The notes under the pieces are model-generated. The model did no database searches and was not told where the DNA came from. It was given only the letters and a program-made list of their open reading frames with translations. Below, one piece after another: positions 52,886-61,769 of a DNA stretch of 64,000 nt (position 1 is its first letter; every line of letters starts with the position of its first letter). The position numbers and the translations under genes are program-made. Source of the stretch: Reichenbachiella versicolor (GTDB lineage: Bacteria; Bacteroidota; Bacteroidia; Cytophagales; Cyclobacteriaceae); the NCBI RefSeq assembly GCF_003171675.1, contig NZ_QFZQ01000005.1, forward strand, positions 1 to 64,000. Direction: 5' to 3'.

Positions 52886-53962
52886 TTAGTTGGTTGATGA
52901 AACGACTATTGTTTTATTATAAAACTCTAAATACCCTTCATGATTTGAAGCAATTTCGCCTAAAGATAAGACACCTTCCAATTCAACATTAGGGTTAGAA
53001 TCTGTGATTTTCTGATGAACAGCTTGCAGTTCTTTTTGAAAATCCTCTTTAAGATAGAGCATTCTAGAGATACAATCAACAACAAATACGTCCTTAACAT
53101 TATTATTCTTAATTGAATCTTCTGTGGCTTTAGCCGCGGAACTAAATAAATTCTCAGTATCTCCTTTTAAAATATTCAATGAAACATTCTGACCTATTTG
53201 CCCTACACATACAAGAGCCCCTTCTTCATCAACCATAATTGGGTCTCTTACTATATCTTCATGTCCTTCTTTATAAATACCAAATGGAAAAGCTTGTGAA
53301 ATATCAAAGAAACTATTTCCCTCAAAACTCAATTCACTGTATTGCTCTACAACCTCTTTATAAACTTCAAAAGCCGGTCTCCAATTAAGTTCTAAAATTC
53401 TATTTCCATCAGTTTTGTTAGCTACAAATGGCCCAGAAATTTTCTCCCAACCATGACAAATACCTAAATCTATATCGCGATCAATTAATTGAATAACAGC
53501 AGCATTTTGAAAAACTCCTTCATTAGTAAAGACACATGGTGCTTGCTCTAATGACAGAGACCCACAACCTCCTCCTACATAACTTAATTTGTTCCAATAG
53601 TGCTCATAAAGCCTATCAAGCAAATATGAAGTACCTGTAGAAAGTCCATCAGTAAAAACTATACACGATTTTTCATGCTTTTCTAGCTTCGGAAAGACAA
53701 TTTCTGTATTGTGTATATCCTGCAACAGGATGGTTCTATTTCCCTTGTCTATTTGCTTAATAATGAGACCATCATCATAAGCTTTGGTCTCATGAACAAT
53801 CATAGGAAAAATTCCTCCTGCTATCTTAATTCCGTTTTCATTTGACCTTTCGATCAATTCATCTATATCTAAACTGGCCTTTTCACCAATTGATATAATA
53901 TTAATGCTGTCTCTACTTAATTGAGAAAATACATTATCGAGGTTTACTTCTTGTACTAACAT
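52886..53962 (-). CDS. FIST-domain signal sensor
   Basis: 358 residues: FIST_N (about 30-200) and FIST_C (about 210-345). FIST_N shows IVFTDGLSTGTSYLLDRLYEHYW, YVGGGCGSLSL and AAVIQLI. FIST_C shows AFEVYKEVVE, FPFGIYKEG and DPIMVDEEGALVCVGQI, and ends GVLSLGEIASNHEGYLEFYNKTIVV. FIST is a predicted small-molecule (perhaps amino-acid) sensor domain, known next to kinases and receivers. It has no signal peptide or membrane helix, so it senses inside the cell. It is the first gene of the three-gene operon FIST-kinase-receiver, with gaps of 6 and 4 bp. Confidence 0.92.
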   Translation of the reverse strand: MLVQEVNLDNVFSQLSRDSINIISIGEKASLDIDELIERSNENGIKIAGGIFPMIVHETKAYDDGLIIKQIDKGNRTILLQDIHNTEIVFPKLEKHEKSCIVFTDGLSTGTSYLLDRLYEHYWNKLSYVGGGCGSLSLEQAPCVFTNEGVFQNAAVIQLIDRDIDLGICHGWEKISGPFVANKTDGNRILELNWRPAFEVYKEVVEQYSELSFEGNSFFDISQAFPFGIYKEGHEDIVRDPIMVDEEGALVCVGQIGQNVSLNILKGDTENLFSSAAKATEDSIKNNNVKDVFVVDCISRMLYLKEDFQKELQAVHQKITDSNPNVELEGVLSLGEIASNHEGYLEFYNKTIVVSSTN

Positions 53963-54019
53963 TGGTGTGAAATTTTCCTCAATGGTAGTGCATGTAGGAA
54001 GGTGTTTTCGTTGATTATC

Positions 54020-54074
54020 GTCAAACGGTATAAAAAAGAGGTCGAATGGTAAAAATGGTCGTTGAATGGTAATT
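54020..54074. promoter_or_regulatory. Three ~21-bp spaced direct repeats upstream of the FIST operon
   Basis: GTCAAACGGTATAA (54020-54033), GTCGAATGGTAAAA (54041-54054) and GTTGAATGGTAATT (54061-54074) are spaced 21 and 20 bp apart, 58-112 bp upstream of the FIST start codon. They match the boxes at 40746-40801. This is a good candidate for a tandem-bound activator site. Confidence 0.6.
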
Positions 54075-54122
54075 GACTAAAAATATCGTATTCCCATTCT
54101 TTGATTAGAGTACTTTAAACAT

Positions 54123-54146
54123 ACACTCTTGTTCTAGAACAACCTA
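54123..54146. repeat. Direct repeat flanking the FIST operon, copy at the 5' side
   Basis: ACACTCTTGTTCTA then GAACAACCTA, matching the copy at 50468-50493. Inside is a perfect 14-bp palindrome TTGTTCTAGAACAA (54129-54142); the other copy has it with one base changed. The rest of the gap 53963-54311 holds the operator repeats and an AT-only 8-bp hairpin near 54188-54208, and no gene. Confidence 0.65.
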
Positions 54147-54311
54147 TTTCTGGGAATTTTTTTAGAGGAGAGGAGGGAGTTTCAATACTTAAAAAATTAA
54201 TTTTTAAGAACTTATTTTCATTTTAGAATATCCAAAAAGAGAAATACGCCGACTTACTTGCACCTTACAACTAATAGTAATTACCAAGTACAATGGCTAA
54301 GTATTAAGATT

Positions 54312-55262
54312 TTAATGTTTCTCCTCTTTAAAAAAATCAGTCTTAACACCTTTCACTCCAGGAGTAGCAACGAAAATACTTCCGGCAAGAGGGTATTGAT
54401 CTCTCTGTTCTTTTTTCATTCCTACAATAGCTGTTGTAATAAATAAAGAATCCAACTTCTTACCACCAAAGGCACATGAGGTAACATTTAAAGCTGGAAC
54501 TTCGATTTTAGCTAAGAGTTTACCCGAAACGGGATCCCAGCAGCCGACCATACTACCACCCCAAACAGCAACCCAAAGATTATCATTAGCGTCTATCGCC
54601 ATACCATCAGGAGTCCCATATTGCGACACATCAAAAGCTACTCTCCTATTAGAAACATTACCTGTTTTATCATCGTAGTCAAATACCTTCACTTTTTTAT
54701 CAAAACTATCAACATAGTACATTGTTCTCTTATCAGAAGTCCAAACTATACCATTAGAACAAGTAATACTATCCAAAACTCTTGTTGTCTCACCTTTGCT
54801 CTCTACCCTATAAAGTGATGCCTCCCCCGCTCTCTTCTTACTAACGATGGACCCTACCCAAAATCTTCCTGACGGATCACATTTACCATCATTGAATCTA
54901 ATATCCTCAATTCCTTGATCTGGGCTTGTCATTAATGTGGATTGTTTCTCTTTTAAACTGTATTGATACACTCCATCACGAAGTGCTACTACAGCATTAC
55001 CCTGATCTGTAGGTACTACTGTACCTATATGCTGTTCCATATTATAAGTAGCTCCATTTGAATGATCAAGGCTAATTGTTTTGAATAAACCATTGAGTAT
55101 ATCTATATACCAAAGTTGGTTTGTTTTATAATTCCAAATAGCTCCTTCACCAAGCTTATTCTGTTCTTCTAAAAAAACTTCCGCTTTATACTTTTTAATT
55201 GATTGGGGGGAGAATGCAAAGCAAGCCATTGCGATTGCAATAAGTAAGATTAGTCTTTTCAT
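54312..55262 (-). CDS. SMP-30/gluconolactonase/LRE-family protein, lipoprotein
   Basis: From the ATG at 55262 the protein has a signal MKRLILLIAIAMAC with a lipobox-like end (AMAC); a Met five codons earlier is less good. Six-bladed propeller features: the metal-ligand Glu in LGEGAIW, Asn in CSNGIVW and Asp in TPDGMAID, with DGKCDPSGRFWVGS for another blade. These are the divalent-metal ligands of sugar lactonases. It may hydrolyse a sugar lactone in the periplasm. The substrate is unknown. It is a single gene in front of the ribosomal protein operon. Confidence 0.85.
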   Translation of the reverse strand: MKRLILLIAIAMACFAFSPQSIKKYKAEVFLEEQNKLGEGAIWNYKTNQLWYIDILNGLFKTISLDHSNGATYNMEQHIGTVVPTDQGNAVVALRDGVYQYSLKEKQSTLMTSPDQGIEDIRFNDGKCDPSGRFWVGSIVSKKRAGEASLYRVESKGETTRVLDSITCSNGIVWTSDKRTMYYVDSFDKKVKVFDYDDKTGNVSNRRVAFDVSQYGTPDGMAIDANDNLWVAVWGGSMVGCWDPVSGKLLAKIEVPALNVTSCAFGGKKLDSLFITTAIVGMKKEQRDQYPLAGSIFVATPGVKGVKTDFFKEEKH

Positions 55263-55340
55263 AAAGTGAAGATACATCTACAGAATGACTTTTTACTTAA
55301 AATATAAATTTGATAATCAGGCAGAGTCAACCATATGAAA

Positions 55341-55373
55341 CAAAAAAGCCTTCTATGATGATCATAGAAGGCT
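55341..55373 (-). terminator. Intrinsic terminator of rplU-rpmA
   Basis: AGCCTTCTATGA (55347-55358) pairs perfectly with TCATAGAAGGCT (55362-55373) around a 3-nt loop, with a T-run after it on the minus strand. It lies ~30 bp past the rpmA stop codon. Confidence 0.9.
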
Positions 55374-55402
55374 CTGTATCATTAACCTTAAATATTTCTT
55401 AC

Positions 55403-55669
55403 TTAAGCTTCAGCAGTTTTCTCAACTACAGATACATAAGATCTATTTTGTCTTCCTTTTTTGAATTCAACCACACCATCAGTCAATGCAAATAAAGTGT
55501 GATCTTTACCCATCCCAACATTTTTACCTGGGTGGTGCTGAGTACCTCTCTGTCTTACGATAATGTTGCCAGCAACGATATCCTGACCTCCGAAGATTTT
55601 CACACCTAATCTTTTACTGTGTGACTCTCTTCCATTTTTAGAACTACCTACTCCTTTCTTATGTGCCAT
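55403..55669 (-). CDS. rpmA: 50S ribosomal protein bL27
   Basis: 88 residues. The N-terminus [20 protein letters not shown] is the family signature, followed by [23 protein letters not shown] and [17 protein letters not shown]. The N-terminal tail reaches the peptidyl-transferase centre of the ribosome. There is no cleaved pre-sequence of the Firmicutes type. It is second in the rplU-rpmA operon, 10 bp after rplU. Confidence 0.98.
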   Translation of the reverse strand: MAHKKGVGSSKNGRESHSKRLGVKIFGGQDIVAGNIIVRQRGTQHHPGKNVGMGKDHTLFALTDGVVEFKKGRQNRSYVSVVEKTAEA

Positions 55670-55679
55670 GGTATATCTA

Positions 55680-55988
55680 TTATTTTATGTTCTCGATCAA
55701 TACTTTGGTCAATCCTTGTCTATGACCATTTTGCTTTTTGTACCCTTTTCTTCTTTTTTTCTTGAACACGATAACTTTATCGTCTTTCAAGTGAGAAAGG
55801 ATCTTACCTGAAACTTGTGCACCACTTACTGTAGGAGCACCTACTTTGACTTTCCCGTCATTGTCTACCAACAACACTTTGTCAAACACTACGGAAGCGC
55901 CTTCTTCACCTTCCAATGATGGAGTATAGATGAACTGGTCTTGCGTTACTTTGAACTGCTTTCCTGCTATATCAACTATTGCGTACAT
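55680..55988 (-). CDS. rplU: 50S ribosomal protein bL21
   Basis: 102 residues: [18 protein letters not shown] at the start, the conserved [18 protein letters not shown] in the middle, and [16 protein letters not shown] with a basic tail that binds 23S rRNA. Length and sequence are normal. It heads the operon with rpmA and has a textbook promoter 40 bp upstream. Confidence 0.98.
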   Translation of the reverse strand: MYAIVDIAGKQFKVTQDQFIYTPSLEGEEGASVVFDKVLLVDNDGKVKVGAPTVSGAQVSGKILSHLKDDKVIVFKKKRRKGYKKQNGHRQGLTKVLIENIK

Positions 55989-56027
55989 AAATTGTTTGTA
56001 ATATTATCCCGTTTCAAAATGGGTCTG

Positions 56028-56058
56028 CAAAAGTAATTGTTCTATATCAATTTTCAAA
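56028..56058 (-). promoter_or_regulatory. Promoter of rplU-rpmA
   Basis: On the minus strand TTTG (56055-56058), 19 bp, then TACTTTTG (56028-56035), matching TTTG-N19-TAnnTTTG exactly. The start codon is 40 bp further on. Confidence 0.8.
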
Positions 56059-56241
56059 CACTCATCCAACTGTTTACCCCCACTAAAAAAATAATTTTTT
56101 TTTTAAGCAAATATCAACCCCTCTATACTGTTAAATTTCGATGAAGACAAAATTTAACAAACCAACATAACTCACTGTTAATCTTTATTTTAAAGACTTT
56201 TTGAATTATGCAAACATGCCTTTTAGCAGACAGATTTAGAC

Positions 56242-56273
56242 TTTGATTTTTAGAGCTCTTTTTTTCATATTTG
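56242..56273 (+). promoter_or_regulatory. Promoter of nrdB-nrdA
   Basis: TTTG (56242-56245), 20 bp, then CATATTTG (56266-56273), one base off TAnnTTTG. The predicted start near 56280 leaves a leader of ~170 nt. Confidence 0.55.
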
Positions 56274-56279
56274 TAACGC

Positions 56280-56452
56280 TTGTTCAAAGTATTATGCGCT
56301 CAACCAGGACAAGTATTCCTTTAGAAAAACGTACGACCACCAGCTAATTCGCCATTAGCTAACTAATATGTGCAAGGCACACTTTGTAAAAAAGGAGTGC
56401 CCTAGGGGAGTTTTATTATTTTTTGGGACCTAAACAGAGTTTACCTAAAAGA
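56280..56452 (+). promoter_or_regulatory. Structured 5' leader of nrdB
   Basis: Between the predicted start and the ATG lie two good stems. AGCTAAT (56342-56348) pairs with ATTAGCT (56354-56360) around TCGCC. GGCAC (56376-56380) pairs with GTGCC (56397-56401), extended by CTTT/AAGG with matching single-A bulges. I do not recognise a known riboswitch. A regulatory role is inferred from the length and the stems. Confidence 0.4.
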
Positions 56453-57442
56453 ATGGAAAAGCAGAATTTGGAAAACGAACCAATATTAAAGGAAAACAAA
56501 GATAGATTCGTCCTCTTCCCTATACAGAAAGACGATATCTGGCAGTTTTATAAGCAAGCAGAAGCTAGCTTTTGGACTGCTGAAGAGATTGACCTGAGTC
56601 AAGACCTAAAGGACTGGGAGAATCTGAATGATGGCGAAAGACACTTCATAACACATGTGTTGGCATTCTTTGCGGCCAGTGATGGAATTGTTAATGAAAA
56701 TTTAGCTGAAAACTTTGTTGCAGAAGTTCAATATACAGAAGCGAAGTTCTTCTATGGTTTTCAGATTGCTATAGAAAACATACACTCCGAAACTTATTCG
56801 TTGCTTATAGATACTTATGTAAAAGATGCTGAAGAAAAAGATAAGCTTTTTCATGCTATTGAAACCATTCCATGCGTAGGTAAGAAAGCTGATTGGGCAC
56901 TAAGATGGATTGAAAATGGATCTTTTGCAGAAAGGCTTATTGCATTTGCAGCTGTAGAAGGAATTTTCTTCTCTGGTAGTTTTTGCTCTATTTTCTGGTT
57001 AAAAAAGAGAGGCTTGATGCCAGGATTGACCTTTTCCAACGAGTTAATTTCAAGAGATGAAGGATTGCATTGTGACTTTGCATGTTTGTTATATAACGAC
57101 CATCTAGTAAACAAGCTTTCCGTAGAAACTATACAGACTATTATTAAGGACGCAGTCGAAATAGAAAAAGAGTTTGTTACAGAAGCTATTCCTGTAAAGC
57201 TAATCGGAATGAATGCTGACCTAATGTGTCAATATATTGAATTCGTAGCGGATCGACTACTCTTAGAACTTAGATGCCCCAAAATATATGAGGCTACTAA
57301 TCCATTTGATTTTATGGATATGATTTCTCTTCAGGGAAAAACCAACTTCTTTGAGAAGAGAGTAGCTGAATATCAAAAAGCTGGCGTCATGAATCAAGAA
57401 AATGATGATGCTCCTAAATTCAGTCTAGACGAAGATTTTTAA
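56453..57442 (+). CDS. nrdB: Ribonucleoside-diphosphate reductase, beta (small) subunit, class Ia-type
   Basis: Holds the di-iron centre and tyrosyl radical that start ribonucleotide reduction. The ATG at 56453 is preferred over a TTG 30 bp earlier, since family members begin near [18 protein letters not shown]. Di-iron ligands: Glu and His in ENIHSETYS, with the radical Tyr in the same motif (E-x-x-H-x-x-x-Y), Glu in [10 protein letters not shown] and Glu-x-x-His in [11 protein letters not shown]. Length 330. The C-terminal tail FSLDEDF binds the large subunit. It is 41 bp ahead of nrdA in the same operon. Confidence 0.96.
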   Translation: MEKQNLENEPILKENKDRFVLFPIQKDDIWQFYKQAEASFWTAEEIDLSQDLKDWENLNDGERHFITHVLAFFAASDGIVNENLAENFVAEVQYTEAKFFYGFQIAIENIHSETYSLLIDTYVKDAEEKDKLFHAIETIPCVGKKADWALRWIENGSFAERLIAFAAVEGIFFSGSFCSIFWLKKRGLMPGLTFSNELISRDEGLHCDFACLLYNDHLVNKLSVETIQTIIKDAVEIEKEFVTEAIPVKLIGMNADLMCQYIEFVADRLLLELRCPKIYEATNPFDFMDMISLQGKTNFFEKRVAEYQKAGVMNQENDDAPKFSLDEDF

Positions 57443-57483
57443 AAAACATATTGTATAACCCTTACCCCCTAATCCCATAGCCA

Positions 57484-59832
57484 ATGTTAGTAGTAAAGAG
57501 AGACGGAAGGCACGAATCCGTCAAATTCGACAAAGTAACAGCACGTATCGAAAAAATGTGCTACGGTTTAAACACACGCTTTCTAGAGCCAATTGATATA
57601 GCTAAAAAGGTAATCAATGGAATCTATGATGGTGTTTCTACTGTAGAGCTAGATAATCTAGCAGCGGAAACCGCCGCATCAATGACTACGATTCATCCTG
57701 ATTTTGCTAAACTAGCAGCAAGAATAGCTATTTCAAACCTGCATAAGACAACTAGTAAGTCTTTCTCTAATACTATGAAGAGATTGTATACTTACATCGA
57801 TCCTAAGACTGGTGAAAATGCTTCATTAATTGCTACTGACGTATATGGCATCATCAAAGAAAATGCTGCATTACTAGACTCTACTATTATCTATGATAGA
57901 GATTTTAGCTATGACTACTTTGGCTTTAAGACTCTAGAGAGATCGTATCTAATGAAACTAGATGGTCAAATAGTAGAGAGACCTCAACACATGTTGATGA
58001 GAGTAGCTGTTGGTATTCACAAAGAAGATATTGATGCGGCTATTGAGACTTATCATTTATTATCTGAAAAGTGGTTCACTCACGCGACTCCAACTTTATT
58101 CAATGCTGGTACGCCTAAACCACAACTTTCTTCATGCTTCTTATTGACTATGAAGGATGACAGTATCGATGGTATCTATGACACACTAAAGCAAACTGCT
58201 AAAATTTCTCAATCCGCTGGGGGGATAGGATTGAGCATTCATAATGTAAGAGCTACAGGGTCATACATCAAAGGAACAAATGGAGTATCTAACGGTATCG
58301 TGCCAATGCTTAGAAACTTCGACATGACTGCCAGATATGTAGATCAAGGTGGGGGGAAAAGAAAAGGTAGTTTTGCTATCTATCTTGAGCCTTGGCATGC
58401 GGATATCTTTGCATTCTTAGACTTAAAAAAGAATCATGGTAAAGAAGAATTAAGAGCAAGAGACTTGTTCTATGCACTTTGGATTCCAGATCTTTTCATG
58501 AAAAGAGTTAAAGAAAATGGTGACTGGACATTGATGTGTCCAAATGAATGTCCTGGATTGTCTGATGCTTATGGTGATCAGTTCGAAAAGCTTTACACTA
58601 AATATGAAGCAGAAGGAAAGGGAAGAAAAACTATCAAAGCTCAAGATTTGTGGTTTGAAGTTCTAGAGTCTCAAATCGAGACAGGAACTCCTTATATGCT
58701 TTATAAAGATCACGCAAATAAAAAATCAAATCAGAAGAACTTAGGTACTATTAAGTCAAGTAATCTATGTACTGAAATCATGGAGTACACTTCTCCTGAT
58801 GAGGTTGCTGTTTGTAACTTGGCTTCTATAGCGCTTCCAATGTATATAAAAGATGGTCAATTTGATCATCAAAAGCTCTACGATATCACTTATGTGATCA
58901 CAAAGAACTTAAATAAAGTAATTGACGTCAATTACTACCCTGTACAGGAAGCAAGAAACTCTAATATGAAGCATAGACCTATTGGTCTTGGTGTTCAGGG
59001 ACTGGCTGATACGTTCATCAAATTGAGAATGCCTTTTGACTCTCCAGAAGCAAGAACATTAAACAGAGAGATTTTTGAAACGATCTATTTCGCTTCAATG
59101 ACGGCTTCAAAAGACTTAGCTATTAAAGATGGTCCTTATGAAACTATCGAAGGATCACCTGTATCTAAAGGAATTTTCCAGTTTGACATGTGGGGTGTAA
59201 CTCCAACAGATAGATGGGACTGGACTACTTTGAAACAAGAAGTAAAGAAACACGGTGTAAGAAATTCGTTGCTAGTAGCTCCGATGCCTACAGCTTCTAC
59301 TTCACAAATCCTAGGAAATAACGAATGCTTTGAACCGTATACTTCTAACATATACACTAGAAGAGTATTGTCTGGCGAATTCATTGTAGTGAATAAACAC
59401 TTAATGAATGATTTAATTGAGCTAAACCTTTGGGATGATAGCATGAAGAATAGAATCATGCAAGCGAATGGTTCTATCCAAGGTATTCCAGAGATTCCAC
59501 AAAGCATTAAAGACCTTTATAAAACTGTTTGGGAGATATCTCAGAAAGCCGTCCTTGATATGTCTGCTGATAGAGGTGCTTATATCTGTCAAAGTCAGAG
59601 TTTGAATATTCACCTTCAAGAGCCAAACTTTGGTAAAATGACCTCTATGCATTTCTATGCATGGGAAAAAGGGCTAAAAACTGGAATGTACTACTTGAGA
59701 ACTAAGGCTGCTGCTGACGCTATCAAGTTTACAGTTCAAAAAGATGCAAAAACACAATCTGAAGCTGCAGCTTTAACTGATAGAGATGGTCAAGCAAATT
59801 CAGATTTCGAATGTATCGGATGCGGTAGCTAA
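57484..59832 (+). CDS. nrdA: Ribonucleoside-diphosphate reductase, alpha (large) subunit
   Basis: 782 residues. An N-terminal ATP-cone ([23 protein letters not shown]) allows dATP feedback control. The catalytic barrel has the Cys in LSSCFLL, the NLCTEI and [13 protein letters not shown] motifs with radical-transfer residues, and [20 protein letters not shown]. The tail ends FECIGCGS, with the redox Cys pair (777 and 780) that shuttles electrons from thioredoxin or glutaredoxin. It makes deoxynucleotides with NrdB. A strong terminator follows 25 bp after the stop. Confidence 0.97.
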   Translation: MLVVKRDGRHESVKFDKVTARIEKMCYGLNTRFLEPIDIAKKVINGIYDGVSTVELDNLAAETAASMTTIHPDFAKLAARIAISNLHKTTSKSFSNTMKRLYTYIDPKTGENASLIATDVYGIIKENAALLDSTIIYDRDFSYDYFGFKTLERSYLMKLDGQIVERPQHMLMRVAVGIHKEDIDAAIETYHLLSEKWFTHATPTLFNAGTPKPQLSSCFLLTMKDDSIDGIYDTLKQTAKISQSAGGIGLSIHNVRATGSYIKGTNGVSNGIVPMLRNFDMTARYVDQGGGKRKGSFAIYLEPWHADIFAFLDLKKNHGKEELRARDLFYALWIPDLFMKRVKENGDWTLMCPNECPGLSDAYGDQFEKLYTKYEAEGKGRKTIKAQDLWFEVLESQIETGTPYMLYKDHANKKSNQKNLGTIKSSNLCTEIMEYTSPDEVAVCNLASIALPMYIKDGQFDHQKLYDITYVITKNLNKVIDVNYYPVQEARNSNMKHRPIGLGVQGLADTFIKLRMPFDSPEARTLNREIFETIYFASMTASKDLAIKDGPYETIEGSPVSKGIFQFDMWGVTPTDRWDWTTLKQEVKKHGVRNSLLVAPMPTASTSQILGNNECFEPYTSNIYTRRVLSGEFIVVNKHLMNDLIELNLWDDSMKNRIMQANGSIQGIPEIPQSIKDLYKTVWEISQKAVLDMSADRGAYICQSQSLNIHLQEPNFGKMTSMHFYAWEKGLKTGMYYLRTKAAADAIKFTVQKDAKTQSEAAALTDRDGQANSDFECIGCGS

Positions 59833-59852
59833 AACTCTTTTAAATATTATTT

Positions 59853-59887
59853 AAAAGCCCTTAAACAGATAGTTTAAGGGCTTTTTT
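59853..59887 (+). terminator. Intrinsic terminator of nrdB-nrdA
   Basis: GCCCTTAAAC (59857-59866) pairs perfectly with GTTTAAGGGC (59872-59881), loop AGATA, followed by six T and preceded by an A-run. Confidence 0.92.
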
Positions 59888-59904
59888 GTATAAAAATGAC
59901 TCTA

Positions 59905-59912
59905 TACTTTTG
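59905..59912 (+). promoter_or_regulatory. -7 element of the GroES-like gene
   Basis: TACTTTTG matches TAnnTTTG, 20 bp upstream of the ATG at 59933. A TTTG (59885-59888) stands 16 bp further up, closer than the usual 19-21. Confidence 0.45.
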
Positions 59913-59932
59913 CGCACTCTAAATTTGTGAAG

Positions 59933-60310
59933 ATGGAATTGACAAAAGATAATAAGTTGCGCAAGCTGATTATTGTAGGGGATCGTGTACTCATCAAACC
60001 TGAAAAAGACGCTGGTAAAACGGCTTCTGGCATTTATCTACCTCCAGGAGTAAAAGAGAAAGAAAAAATTCAATCTGGTTATATTGTAAAAACAGGACCA
60101 GGTTATGTTCTACCGACCACAACTGACGAAGATGATCACTGGAAACCTGAAGAAGAAAAAATAAAATACATTCCTCTACAAGCCGAAGAAGGGGATAAAG
60201 CTATTTTTCTTCTCAATAATGCTTATGAAATTCAATATCAAGATGAAAAGTATTTTATTGTACCCCAGTCAGCAATTCTAATGCTAGAAAGAGATGAGGA
60301 TTTGTTTTAA
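59933..60310 (+). CDS. GroES-like co-chaperonin family protein
   Basis: 125 residues from the ATG at 59933; an in-frame GTG two codons earlier is possible. The Cpn10 core is seen in IVGDRVLIKPEKDAGKTASGIYLPP and IQSGYIVKTGPGYVLP, then EGDKAIFLLNNAYEIQYQDEKYFIVPQSAILML. It is longer than true GroES (~95) because of an acidic insertion TTTDEDDHWKPEEEKIK. The groEL gene is not beside it, so it is probably a second, divergent GroES paralogue found in Bacteroidota. Its partner and role are not established. The stop codon lies in a long palindrome. Confidence 0.85.
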   Translation: MELTKDNKLRKLIIVGDRVLIKPEKDAGKTASGIYLPPGVKEKEKIQSGYIVKTGPGYVLPTTTDEDDHWKPEEEKIKYIPLQAEEGDKAIFLLNNAYEIQYQDEKYFIVPQSAILMLERDEDLF

Positions 60311-60328
60311 CAAACCTCATCTCTTTCT
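60286..60328. terminator. Long perfect palindrome spanning the stop codon of the GroES-like gene
   Basis: AGAAAGAGATGAGG (60286-60299) pairs fully with CCTCATCTCTTTCT (60315-60328). After one bulged A, TTTGTT (60301-60306) pairs with AACAAA (60309-60314). That gives 20 base pairs with a 2-nt loop, and the TAA stop (60308-60310) is inside. No U-tract follows. The rest of the gap to 60598 shows no gene. Confidence 0.75.
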
Positions 60329-60598
60329 AAATAATGTTTAGGTCACAAGTAATAATCAGTGGTAGAGGAACTGACTTGATACTAATAATAAAGGAATCTT
60401 ACCTCTAGAAAGGACAAAAAGTTTCTTTAACCCTCTTCATAGATTGAAATTTTGTAATGAGATTTTAAACAACAATAAAGTGAGTTTTGAGAAAGAAGCA
60501 TAGCACTCTACTACAGAGATTGATCAAAACTTAGTGAAACGACTGATTTGAATTTGTTTAGACTCGGAGTAAGTTTTCTATTGCATGAAGTAGAGGAG

Positions 60599-61636
60599 TT
60601 AATATTGGACATTCTTAATTATATCGACAATATCTCCTTTAGAATCAAAGCTGTTCTCTAACCTTCCTTCAACTCTAGGAGCTAGTATTCCTTTTTGAAA
60701 CTCATTTGAAGATTTAAAAACACGAGCCTCATCCCAAAGACCTGCCTCGATAAAAGAATTTAATACACCTGCTCCTCCTTCAACAAATACAGACCCTATT
60801 TTTCTTTCATACAGATCACCCATAATCGATTCTAAAAACTTATTATTATCTAATTTTTTATACTCTAAATTTTGCCCCTTATCGTCCTTAGAAAGATTGT
60901 AAATCAAAGTAGGAATGGAGCGATCAAATAAGTTTAGTGATTTATCTAGTTTTAAGGATTTATCTATGACCAATCTAATAGGGTGATTACCTCGCCAATC
61001 TCGGACACTTAGTGAAGGATTGTCATAAAGAGCAGTATTAGTACCTACCAGAATAGAGTCCTCTTCAGCACGCCACTTGTGCGCTAGTTTTCTAGAGTAT
61101 TCATTACTGATCCACTTGCTATCATAATTTTCTCTAGCTATGAAACCATCAGCTGTTTGTGCCCATTTAAGAATGATATATGGACGCTTCTTTTGGTGAT
61201 AAGTAAAAAATCGCTTGTTTATTTCAAGACCTTTCTCTTGACCAACTCCTACAACTACTTCCACTCCCCCTTTCTCTAGTTTATAAATACCAGTACCATC
61301 AACTAATTCAAATGGGTCTCGATTGGCTATTACAACTTTCTTTAGTCGATGACTGACCAATAAATCTGCACATGGAGGAGTTTTTCCGAAATGAGCACAG
61401 GGTTCTAATGTTACATAAGCTGTACTATTAGAAAGTAAACTTTTATCCTCAACAGAATTAACTGCGTTGACCTCTGCATGAGGTTCACCATATTTTTTAT
61501 GCCACCCCTCACCTATTACTTTACCATCATGTACTATGACACACCCTACTATTGGATTGGGGCTAACATTACCAGTTCCTTTTAAAGCTAGCTGAAACGC
61601 CCTGTCCATGAATGCAATATCTTCCTGAATACTCAT
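60599..61636 (-). CDS. ribD: Bifunctional riboflavin biosynthesis protein RibD (deaminase/reductase)
   Basis: 345 residues from the ATG at 61636, which begins SIQEDIAFMDRAFQLA as in the family; a Met six codons earlier is less likely. The deaminase half (1-145) has the zinc site HAEVNAV and PCAHFGKTPPCADLL. The reductase half has KWAQTADGFIA, SILVGTNTALYDNPSLSVR and VFVEGGAGVLNSFIEAGLWDEARVF. It catalyses two steps after GTP cyclohydrolase II in riboflavin synthesis. It is divergent from the YceI-family gene. Confidence 0.95.
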   Translation of the reverse strand: MSIQEDIAFMDRAFQLALKGTGNVSPNPIVGCVIVHDGKVIGEGWHKKYGEPHAEVNAVNSVEDKSLLSNSTAYVTLEPCAHFGKTPPCADLLVSHRLKKVVIANRDPFELVDGTGIYKLEKGGVEVVVGVGQEKGLEINKRFFTYHQKKRPYIILKWAQTADGFIARENYDSKWISNEYSRKLAHKWRAEEDSILVGTNTALYDNPSLSVRDWRGNHPIRLVIDKSLKLDKSLNLFDRSIPTLIYNLSKDDKGQNLEYKKLDNNKFLESIMGDLYERKIGSVFVEGGAGVLNSFIEAGLWDEARVFKSSNEFQKGILAPRVEGRLENSFDSKGDIVDIIKNVQY

Positions 61637-61769
61637 AACCCAAAAATATATCATTAGTCAAGGACTCTACATACAAATAAAAATTCAATCTTGTTACAAC
61701 AAATATTTATTTAAGCTAACTTCAAGTACTCAAACATTGAATTAAACTTTTAACTAAATCCAATAAACT

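Noticed and set aside
56280-56452. Cobalamin riboswitch or NrdR box before nrdB
   Set aside because: The conserved cobalamin-box GCCACTG and the NrdR palindrome pair are not present in the leader.
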